Assembly: GCA_041485125.1 (NCBI GenBank)
Contig: JBGPIT010000055.1
Location: 1 to 17,775 of the forward strand
Direction of reading: 5' to 3'
Source of the DNA: JBGPIT01 sp041485125
Lineage (GTDB): Bacteria > Desulfobacterota > Binatia > UTPRO1
Length of the DNA: 17,775 bases
Below, piece after piece: positions 1 through 5,187 of this stretch; positions within the stretch are counted from its first letter, which is position 1, and each line of letters starts with the position of its first letter. The notes below the pieces were generated by a model that worked only from the letters and a program-made list of their open reading frames with translations, had not been told where the DNA came from and did no database searches. The position numbers and the translations under genes were made by a program.

Positions 1-316
1 GATCGCCGTCAACCTTGCGCGCGACGAGCATCGGCGGCAGCGCCCGGAGCCGCACGATCCCGCCGACCTCGACGCTCACGCCGGTGACGCGCGCGGGCTC
101 GACGCCACGGAAGCGGGCATCGACGCGCGCCGCCTGCTCGCCGCGTTACCGGAGGCACAACGGATGGTGATGGTGTTGCGCTACTATCACGACATGACTG
201 AGGCGGACGTCGCGGCGATCGTCGGTTGCCCGCCGGGCACCGTGAAGAGCCGCCTCCACCACGCGATGCGGACGCTGCTCGCGCTCGTCCGCGACGGGAA
301 AGGCGGCCCGTCATGA
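1..316 (+). CDS. ECF-type RNA polymerase sigma factor, C-terminal part (5' end outside window)
   Basis: The frame is open from base 2 to the TGA at 314-316, giving about 104 residues; the N-terminal region (sigma region 2) lies outside the window. The last 50 residues match sigma-70 region 4: LPEAQRMVMVLRYYHDMTEA, then a helix-turn-helix with AAIVGCPPGTVKSRLHHAMR, which is the usual -35-element recognition helix. The preceding acidic, Asp/Arg-rich stretch is a typical region 2-4 linker. The stop overlaps the next gene's start as ATGA (313-316), and that gene encodes a zinc-finger anti-sigma-like membrane protein, so this is probably a sigma/anti-sigma pair regulated by sequestration at the membrane. 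The exact ECF group cannot be assigned without region 2. Confidence 0.9.
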   Translation, partial: IAVNLARDEHRRQRPEPHDPADLDAHAGDARGLDATEAGIDARRLLAALPEAQRMVMVLRYYHDMTEADVAAIVGCPPGTVKSRLHHAMRTLLALVRDGKGGPS

Positions 317-786
317 TCGGATGCGACGATCTGCGCGAGGCGCTGCTGCTCGGCCGGACGCTCGACGCGACGCTCGCCGCCCACCTCGCCGGTTGCGACG
401 AGTGCCGCGCGGTCGAGCGCGAGCTCGGCGCGCTCGCTGCGGCGCTCGATCACGAGGTGGCCGAGCCGCCGCGCCACGCGACCGCCCACGTCCTGCACGC
501 CGCCCAGCCGCTCCTCGCCCGGCACGCGCAACGCGAGCTCTGGCGACGCTCGGCGCGCGCCGTCGCCGCGGCGTTGATTCCCCTGCCGATCGTCCTGGTC
601 GCGAACCTACTCTTCGTCCGTACCGTCTATGTGTGGATGGAATCGGTCCTGCCGGTGGGCGTGAGTCTCTTTCTCATCGGCAACTACGCGGCGCTCTTGG
701 CCTTGCTGCTCGCCGCGATCTACGGCGCGATCCCGTTGCTCGCGGCGCGCCAGGTCGGATTCGCTCACGAGGTGCGACATGGCTGA
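313..786 (+). CDS. Putative zinc-finger anti-sigma factor, small two-helix membrane protein
   Basis: The protein has 157 residues starting at the ATG that overlaps the sigma-factor stop (ATGA). A longer in-frame start at 226 lies inside sigma coding sequence and is unlikely. Residues 24-31 contain H-x3-C-x2-C (His24, Cys28, Cys31), the core of the zf-HC2 (ZAS) anti-sigma fold, which normally binds the partner sigma factor in the cytoplasm. Two hydrophobic segments follow, at about 92-115 and 120-150, with a Trp/Arg-rich pre-membrane stretch. There is no sizeable periplasmic sensor domain, so sensing may occur in the membrane or through another protein. The end overlaps the next gene by 8 bases. 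Role inferred from motif and position; no overall family match beyond the zinc finger is claimed. Confidence 0.7.
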   Translation: MIGCDDLREALLLGRTLDATLAAHLAGCDECRAVERELGALAAALDHEVAEPPRHATAHVLHAAQPLLARHAQRELWRRSARAVAAALIPLPIVLVANLLFVRTVYVWMESVLPVGVSLFLIGNYAALLALLLAAIYGAIPLLAARQVGFAHEVRHG

Positions 787-1153
787 CGCGATCACGAAAC
801 GCTGCCCCTACTGCGCGGAGCAGATCCGGGTCGAGGCGATCAAGTGCCGCTACTGCGGCAGTGGCGTCCGTGCCGGCGGCCGTGCCGCCAGCCGGCCGTG
901 GTATCGCTCGCGTGACGGCAAGATGATCGCCGGCGTCTGCGCCGGCCTCGCGAAGGAGTTCGGCATCTCGGTCACGATCCTGCGCGTCGCCTTTCTGCTC
1001 TCGGTCTTGATCGGCTGGGGCATGGGGCTCATCGTTTACGCCGTGCTCTGGGTCGTGATGCCCTACGAGCCGTTCGACGACGCGCGCGGCGCCGCGATCG
1101 AGCCGGCCTGGACGCCCGTCGACGACCCCTCTCGCGCGGCACCGCGCGAGTAG
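779..1153 (+). CDS. PspC-domain membrane protein with N-terminal zinc ribbon
   Basis: The protein has 124 residues. Residues 9-26 form a zinc ribbon: CPYC (Cys9, Cys12) and CRYC (Cys23, Cys26). Residues about 40-100 form a PspC domain: a short soluble lead (RDGKMIAGVCAGLAKEFGI), then one long hydrophobic segment (LRVAFLLSVLIGWGMGLIVY) ending in the family's usual VMP motif. PspC proteins are inner-membrane components of envelope-stress (phage-shock) responses; stand-alone PspC proteins with zinc ribbons are common outside Enterobacteria. The start overlaps the previous stop by 8 bases, placing it in the same operon as the sigma/anti-sigma pair and suggesting an envelope-stress theme. The acidic C-terminal tail (105-124) is probably disordered. 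No pspA, pspB or pspF is visible nearby. Confidence 0.85.
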   Translation: MADAITKRCPYCAEQIRVEAIKCRYCGSGVRAGGRAASRPWYRSRDGKMIAGVCAGLAKEFGISVTILRVAFLLSVLIGWGMGLIVYAVLWVVMPYEPFDDARGAAIEPAWTPVDDPSRAAPRE

Positions 1154-1167
1154 CGATACTAGCCGCC

Positions 1168-1797
1168 ATGGGCCTCTACGCGCAGCACGTCTTCCCGCGT
1201 CTCATGGATTGGACGCTCGGTGGCGAGGTACCGTCGCGAGAGCGGGCACGCGTGCTGCGCGAGGTCGGCGGCGAGGTGCTCGAGATCGGCTTCGGCACCG
1301 GTCTCAATCTCGCGCACTATCCGCCGGCGGTGACGCGCCTCACGATCATCGACGACGCGGAGCTGCTGCGCGCGCGCGTCGACGCCCGCGTCGCGATGGT
1401 GCCGTTTCCGGTCGAGCGGGCGCGGCTCAACGCCGAGCGGCTGCCGTTCGAGCCCGCGCGCTTCGACTACGTCGTCAGCACCTGGACCTTGTGCACCATC
1501 CCCGACGCGCTCGCCGCCGTGCGCGAGATCGGCCGCGTGTTGCGGCCGGGCGGGCGCTTCATCTTCCTCGAGCACGGGCGGAGCGACGATCCCCAGGTGG
1601 CGCGCTGGCAAGATCGTCTGAACCCGCTCCAGAACGTCATGGCCTGCGGCTGCAACATCAACCGGCCGATGGACTCGCTGATCCGCGCCGGCGGCCTCGA
1701 TATCACCGCCCTCGAGCGCTATGGGCTCGAGGGCATGCCGCGGATCTTCGGCGAGATGTACCGCGGCAGCGCGGTTGCACGTTCCGCCCCGGCGTAG
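1168..1797 (+). CDS. Class I SAM-dependent methyltransferase, METTL7 (TMT1)-like
   Basis: The protein has 209 residues. Motif I for SAM binding is VLEIGFGTGLNLAHY (about 37-51), followed by the acidic end of strand beta-2 (IIDDAE, 60-65). The post-motif LPFEPARFDYVVSTWTLCTI (92-111) is the usual motif II region of the Methyltransf_11 family, and VLRPGGRFIFLEH (about 124-136) is motif III. The C-terminal GCNINRPMDSLIRAGGLDI (161-179) resembles the GC(N/H)-x-(N/T)R element of METTL7-type methyltransferases, which act on lipids or small thiols. The substrate cannot be deduced. It starts 14 bases after the PspC gene on the same strand with no clear Shine-Dalgarno, so cotranscription is likely. 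It converges with the nitroreductase gene 12 bases beyond its end. Confidence 0.85.
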   Translation: MGLYAQHVFPRLMDWTLGGEVPSRERARVLREVGGEVLEIGFGTGLNLAHYPPAVTRLTIIDDAELLRARVDARVAMVPFPVERARLNAERLPFEPARFDYVVSTWTLCTIPDALAAVREIGRVLRPGGRFIFLEHGRSDDPQVARWQDRLNPLQNVMACGCNINRPMDSLIRAGGLDITALERYGLEGMPRIFGEMYRGSAVARSAPA

Positions 1798-1809
1798 CCG
1801 GCCCGAGCC

Positions 1810-2466
1810 TCAGAGCCGCTGTCCGTAGCGATCGAGGCTCGCGACCTCCTCGACCGGCACGCGCTTCACTGGGCCGAACTTCGCGGTCGGCCAGCCGATC
1901 GGGATCAAGCACATGGTCTCGACGTTCTCGGGCAAGCCGAGGAGCTTCGCGATCTCCGCTTCGTGCATGAGGTGGAGCGTCGTCAGGCACGCCCCGAGGC
2001 CGAGCGCGCGCGCCGCGAGCAGGATGTTCTGCACCGCCGGATAGATCGACGAGTATTGCGACTTGCGGGCAAGATCCTGGAACGGGCCGTCGCCGCTCAC
2101 CCTGCCCTGCTCGCTCACCAAGAGCGGGATGATGAAGACGGGCGCCTCGTGGAGATGCTCGGCCAAGTGCGTGGCGGAGCTCTTCACGCGCTCCTGGCTC
2201 TCGACGCTGACGCCGGGACGCGGCGGCACGTCCGCCATCATCGACGCGTAGGCATCGAACGCGGTCTTGTAGTAGCCCTGGATCGCCTTCTTGACCGCAG
2301 GGTCCTTCACCACCAGGAAGTGCCACGCCTGGCGGTTCGAGCCGCTGGGCGCGCGGATCGCCGCGTCGAGGATGCGCTTGATCGTCTCGTCCGGAACGGC
2401 GTCGGTCTTGAGGTGACGAATCGCGCGGCAGTTGTACATCGCGTCGAAGAGTCCGATCTCGCTCAT
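1810..2466 (-). CDS. Nitroreductase family (FMN-dependent) oxidoreductase
   Basis: The protein has 218 residues. The start at 2466 is preferred because a strong AGGAGG lies five bases before the ATG; a start 39 bases further upstream would begin inside that leader. The N-terminal CRAIRHLK (13-20) and APSGSNRQAWHF (39-50) are the conserved FMN-phosphate contacts of the nitroreductase fold. The central VQNILLAARALGLGACLTTL is the dimer-interface helix and glycine-rich loop typical of the family, and PIGWPTAKFGPVKR near the end is the usual 'IG.P' segment. Such enzymes use NAD(P)H and FMN to reduce nitro compounds, quinones or related electrophiles; the physiological substrate is not predictable. 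It follows the PiT gene by 43 bases on the same strand, so it may be read through from the phosphate operon, although it has its own strong ribosome site. Confidence 0.9.
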   Translation of the reverse strand: MSEIGLFDAMYNCRAIRHLKTDAVPDETIKRILDAAIRAPSGSNRQAWHFLVVKDPAVKKAIQGYYKTAFDAYASMMADVPPRPGVSVESQERVKSSATHLAEHLHEAPVFIIPLLVSEQGRVSGDGPFQDLARKSQYSSIYPAVQNILLAARALGLGACLTTLHLMHEAEIAKLLGLPENVETMCLIPIGWPTAKFGPVKRVPVEEVASLDRYGQRL

Positions 2467-2469
2467 GGT

Positions 2470-2476
2470 GCCTCCT
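2470..2476 (-). promoter_or_regulatory. Strong Shine-Dalgarno for the nitroreductase gene
   Basis: On the minus strand the bases read AGGAGGC, five bases ahead of the ATG (GGAGG at 2475-2471, ATG at 2466). It is the best ribosome site in the window; most other genes here rely on overlap coupling. It fixes the start at 2466. Confidence 0.8.
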
Positions 2477-2480
2477 GATC

Positions 2481-2496
2481 TGCCGCGGACGCGGCA
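2481..2496 (-). other. Intercistronic hairpin between PiT and nitroreductase genes
   Basis: A perfect 6-bp stem with a 4-base loop, TGCCGC-GTCC-GCGGCA on the minus strand, lies between the PiT stop (2510) and the nitroreductase ribosome site. It has no T-tract and is followed at once by the AGGAGG, so it could be an mRNA-stabilising or weak attenuating stem rather than a terminator. The stem is seen directly; a function is inferred. Confidence 0.4.
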
Positions 2497-2509
2497 CTCA
2501 CGCAAGGAA

Positions 2510-3487
2510 TCAATGCAGCACCGACCACGTCAGCGCCGAGATGAACGCCGTGGACGGGATGGTGAGGATCCACGCCCACACGATGCGGCCGGCGACGCCC
2601 CAGCGGATCGCGGAGAGCTTGGTGACCGCCCCGACGCCGACGATCGCGCCGGTGATCGTGTGCGTCGTCGAGACCGGGATGCCGAGCCCCGTCGCCGCGA
2701 AGAGCGTGATGGCGCCGCCGGTCTCGGCGCAGAAGCCGCCGATCGGCCGCAGCTTGGTGATGCCGAGTCCCATCGTGCGCACGATGCGCCAGCCGCCCGT
2801 GAGCGTGCCGAGCGCCATCGCGGCGTGGCACGCCAGCACCACCCAGAGCGGCACGTAGAACTCCGAGCCGAGATAGCCGCGCGCGAAGAGCAGCACGGTG
2901 ATGATGCCCATCGTCTTCTGCGCGTCGTTGCCGCCGTGCCCGAGGCTGTAGAGCGCCGCCGAGACGAGCTGCCCGCGCCGGAAGAACGCGTCGACCCGCG
3001 CCGGCGTCGAGCGATGGAAGATCCACAGCACGATCACCATCGATATGAAGGCCAACGTGAGCCCGATCAGCGGCGAGAGCACGATCGAGACGGCGATCTT
3101 GGCGAGGCCCGGCGCGTCGAGCACCTTGGTGCCGGCCTTCGCCACCGCCGCGCCGGCGAGGCCGCCGATCAGCGCGTGCGAGGAGCTCGAGGGGATGCCG
3201 AAATACCAGGTGATGAGATCCCAGCTGATCGCGCCGATCAGCGCCGCGAACACCACCGCGCCGTCGACGATGTGCGGATCGACGATGCCCTTGCCGATCG
3301 TGGTCGCGACGTGCAGCCCGAAGAACAGAAAGGCGACGAAGTTGAAGAAGGCGGCCCAGATCACCGCCCAGCGCGGCGAGAGCACGCGCGTCGACACCAC
3401 CGTCGCGATCGAGTTCGCGGCGTCGTGGAAGCCGTTCACGAAATCGAAAAGCAGCGCCACCAGGATGATGGCGCCAACGGTCAGCAT
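2510..3487 (-). CDS. pit: Low-affinity inorganic phosphate transporter, PiT family
   Basis: The protein has 325 residues, close to the usual size of compact bacterial PiT proteins. Both halves of the family's inverted-repeat signature are present: FVNGFHDAANS (16-26) and SLGHGGNDAQKTMG (181-194), with the conserved His/Asp/Asn residues that form the cation and phosphate site. Each is followed later by the paired P-S-S/T-H element: PSSSSHALIGG (99-109) and PVSTTHTITGAI (271-282). Many hydrophobic segments span the inner membrane. The family moves phosphate (often as a metal-phosphate complex) with H+ or Na+. The ATG follows directly on the stop codon of the upstream DUF47 gene with no spacer, the standard DUF47-PiT operon arrangement. 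No Pho box was identified. Confidence 0.96.
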   Translation of the reverse strand: MLTVGAIILVALLFDFVNGFHDAANSIATVVSTRVLSPRWAVIWAAFFNFVAFLFFGLHVATTIGKGIVDPHIVDGAVVFAALIGAISWDLITWYFGIPSSSSHALIGGLAGAAVAKAGTKVLDAPGLAKIAVSIVLSPLIGLTLAFISMVIVLWIFHRSTPARVDAFFRRGQLVSAALYSLGHGGNDAQKTMGIITVLLFARGYLGSEFYVPLWVVLACHAAMALGTLTGGWRIVRTMGLGITKLRPIGGFCAETGGAITLFAATGLGIPVSTTHTITGAIVGVGAVTKLSAIRWGVAGRIVWAWILTIPSTAFISALTWSVLH

Positions 3488-4114
3488 CTACGCGTGCTCG
3501 AGCACGACGCCCTCGATGATGTTCGCGACGTCCTCACAGCGGTCCGTCGCGCTCTCGAGCGCCTCGTAGACCTCTTTCCACTTCATCACGAGCAACGGGT
3601 CCGGCGTCTCCTTGAAGAGCGTCGCCACCGCGTGGCGCAGGATCGTGTCGCCCTCGTTCTCGAGCCGGTTCACCTCGATGCATGCCTCCAGGACGGTCTT
3701 CGAGTGCTTGAGGTCGCGCAGGCCCGTCACCGCCTTCACGACCTCCTCGGTCGCGCGCACCAGCACGATCGCGAGCTGCTGCACCTCGGGAGTCATGTCG
3801 CGCAGCTCGTAGAGCGCGGTGCGCTCCGCCGCCGCCTCGATGAAGTCCATGACGTCGTCCATGCGCGTGATCAGGCGGTGGATGTCGTCGCGGTCGAAGG
3901 GCGTGATGAAGGTGGTGTGCAGCCGTTCGACGCAGGCGTGCGTGATGACGTCGGTCTCGTGCTCGATCTCCTTGATGCGGGCGGCGAGCGCCAGCACGTT
4001 CTCGCCGCCGGAGACGAGTCGGACGAACTCGCGCGCGCCCACCACGGTGAGGGCGGCGTGACGCTCGAACAAGGTGAAGAAATCCTCGTCGCGAGGAAGC
4101 AGTCGCCGTAGCAT
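3488..4114 (-). CDS. DUF47 (PhoU-like) phosphate transport regulator
   Basis: The protein has 208 residues and is predicted to be soluble and all-helical. It starts with MLRRLLPRDEDFFTLFERHA, the hallmark N-terminus of DUF47 proteins. Two acidic E/D-rich motifs that bind metal in PhoU-like folds are visible: EIEHETD (49-55) and NRLENEGD (149-156), with DRCEDVAN near residues 191-198. DUF47 proteins are encoded directly upstream of PiT transporters and are thought to modulate their activity or respond to polyphosphate/phosphate. The gene is first in the minus-strand operon, abutting PiT without spacer. The ATG at 4114 matches the conserved family start; no strong Shine-Dalgarno precedes it. 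Its promoter must lie in the divergent region shared with the TetR gene. Confidence 0.95.
   Translation of the reverse strand: MLRRLLPRDEDFFTLFERHAALTVVGAREFVRLVSGGENVLALAARIKEIEHETDVITHACVERLHTTFITPFDRDDIHRLITRMDDVMDFIEAAAERTALYELRDMTPEVQQLAIVLVRATEEVVKAVTGLRDLKHSKTVLEACIEVNRLENEGDTILRHAVATLFKETPDPLLVMKWKEVYEALESATDRCEDVANIIEGVVLEHA
3493..3506. repeat. 14-bp perfect palindrome at the DUF47-PiT junction
   Basis: CGTGCTCGAGCACG is self-complementary over 14 bases and encodes the last residues of DUF47, immediately before its stop and the PiT ATG. As RNA it can form a 5-bp stem with a TCGA loop just ahead of the PiT start, where it could influence coupled translation. It may equally be a chance result of Leu-Glu-His codons in GC-rich DNA. 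Confidence 0.35.
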
Positions 4115-4177
4115 GACGGGCGCTTCTATTGGGCGGCGCAGCGGAAGGCAAATCGTTGCGCGCGTATGTCGAAGCGG

Positions 4178-4274
4178 GCTGCCGTACTGCGAGCGTGGAG
4201 TCGCTCGTGCGCGCGCCGGCTCGGGAGTTCACTCGCCTGCGCGCACACGAGCGACTCCACGCTCGCACGGCGGC
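4178..4274. repeat. Long imperfect palindrome / cruciform-forming inverted repeat
   Basis: The arms at 4188-4209 and 4246-4267 are perfect reverse complements over 22 bases. Pairing continues inward after one mismatch (4211-4216 with 4239-4244, GCGCGC) and again after another (4218-4220 with 4235-4237), leaving a loop of about 14 bases. It continues outward past a 3-base bulge (TAC at 4185-4187) through 4178-4184 with 4268-4274, including one G-T pair. The whole is a roughly 97-base hairpin with about 38 pairs. It sits midway between two divergent genes, has no T-tract on either side and encodes nothing obvious. It could be a REP/BIME or MITE-like element, a bidirectional terminator-like insulator, or a protein binding site. 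Structure is certain; function is unknown. Confidence 0.85.
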
Positions 4275-4374
4275 ACCTAGCTCGGACGGCCGCGTACCTT
4301 CCCTTACGAGGCGCCGAGTCGGACCACTGCCGGATCGACGCGCTGGTGCCGTCGCGGTGACCGAAATGGGGGTG

Positions 4375-4401
4375 TTGCAGCAGTGAAACGAGTGTTTTAA
4401 T
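4375..4401 (+). promoter_or_regulatory. Candidate promoter with embedded operator-like palindrome for the TetR-efflux operon
   Basis: A TTGCAG (4375-4380) and a TTTAAT (4396-4401) resemble -35 and -10 elements, though the 15-base spacing is short. Between and overlapping them is AAAC-GAGT-GTTT (4386-4397), a small inverted repeat where a TetR-family repressor could bind to autoregulate. This is the most AT-rich patch in the intergenic region. A transcript beginning just downstream would be leaderless or nearly so, agreeing with the absence of a ribosome site before the gene. Weak, pattern-based call. Confidence 0.3.
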
Positions 4402-4404
4402 CAG

Positions 4405-5187
4405 TTGTTCGTGGGCACGAGGGTGACAGGAGCGGCGCGGGTTGGGAGATCGACGGGGGTGGCGGGGGTGCGGGCGACCTCGCGCGGCGCGGCTGGGACC
4501 GGCGCGACGCGGCGGCGATTGATGGAGGCGGCGACGGCGCTGTTCGCGGCGCGGGGGTTTCGGGGCACGTCGATTCGCGACATCGCGGAGCGGGCGGGCG
4601 CCAACGTCGCGGCGGGTCACTACCACTTCGGGTCGAAAGAAGGGCTGTACCTCGAGGTGTTGCGCCACCAGTTCGCGCTGGTCGGCGCCTTGCTCGAGCG
4701 CCGTGGCGTCATTCGCGCGCCCGCGACGCTGCGCGCCGCATCGCGCCGCGAGCTGGAGCGGCAGCTCCACGCCCGCATCCAAGCCATGCTCGACGTTCTG
4801 CTCGGACCGCCGCCGCCGCCGCACGGTGCCCTGATGCTGCGCGAGATGTGCGACCCGACGGAGGCCCTGCCGATCGTCGTGCGCGAGTTCATCGACCCGC
4901 AGGTGCGCGAGATGCAGCTCGTGGTGGCACGGCTCGCGCCGCACGCCGACGCGACGGCGTTGCAGCTCACCGTCTTCAGCATCGTGAGCCAGGTGCTCTT
5001 CTACCGCTACAACATGCCGGTGCTGCTGCTCTACTTCGGCCACACGCGCTATCCACGCGGCTTCACCACCCGGATCGCCCGTCACATCGCCGCCTTCTCG
5101 CTGGCGGGCATCGCCCAAGCCGGCGGCGCATCGCGTCGCCGGGCCTCGACGCCTCGCGCGCGTCAGGGACTGCCGCACCATGCTTGA
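4405..5187 (+). CDS. TetR/AcrR-family transcriptional repressor, CecR (YbiH)-like C-terminal domain
   Basis: The longest form has 260 residues from a TTG at 4405; GTG at 4411 or 4423 are alternatives, and none has a Shine-Dalgarno. The DNA-binding domain is at about residues 35-82: RRRLMEAATALFAARGF, then TSIRDIAERAGANVAAGHYH, then FGSKEGLYLEVL, matching the TetR HTH closely. The rest is a helical ligand-binding domain containing MLREMCDPTEALPIVVREFI, resembling the DUF1956-type domain of E. coli CecR/YbiH, which controls the ybhGFSR ABC exporter. Here too it heads an operon encoding an HlyD adaptor, ABC ATPases and ABC-2 permeases. It is expected to repress its own operon until an effector binds. 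The stop overlaps the next gene by 8 bases. The first 30 residues are low-complexity and may not be translated. Confidence 0.9.
   Translation: MFVGTRVTGAARVGRSTGVAGVRATSRGAAGTGATRRRLMEAATALFAARGFRGTSIRDIAERAGANVAAGHYHFGSKEGLYLEVLRHQFALVGALLERRGVIRAPATLRAASRRELERQLHARIQAMLDVLLGPPPPPHGALMLREMCDPTEALPIVVREFIDPQVREMQLVVARLAPHADATALQLTVFSIVSQVLFYRYNMPVLLLYFGHTRYPRGFTTRIARHIAAFSLAGIAQAGGASRRRASTPRARQGLPHHA

Larger units (their letters stand above)
4115..4404. other. Divergent intergenic region between phosphate and efflux operons
   Basis: These 290 bases separate the minus-strand DUF47 start (4114) from the plus-strand TetR start (4405) and must hold both promoters. They contain a long imperfect palindrome (about 4178-4274) and an AT-rich patch (4384-4410) next to the TetR gene. 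The remainder (4275-4374) is ordinary GC-rich sequence with no recognisable element. I see no plausible protein-coding gene: frames here are short and mirror the palindrome on both strands. Confidence 0.7.

Noticed and set aside
226..312. Earlier start for the anti-sigma-like gene
   Set aside because: It lies wholly within sigma region 4 coding sequence; the ATGA overlap at 313 is the normal coupled arrangement.
1789..1801. CCGGC-GTA-GCCGG hairpin at the end of the methyltransferase gene as a bidirectional terminator
   Set aside because: Only 5 bp, overlaps the stop codon and has no T-tract on either strand; GC stems of this size are frequent here by chance.
2432..4111. A 559-codon open frame on the plus strand opposite the phosphate operon
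   Set aside because: Its composition (Arg, Asp, His, Glu repeats) is an antisense artefact; the minus strand encodes clear DUF47, PiT and nitroreductase proteins.
4115..4180. A sigma-70 promoter or Pho box for the DUF47 gene
   Set aside because: No -35/-10 pair with acceptable spacing and no Pho-box-like repeat could be picked out on the minus strand.
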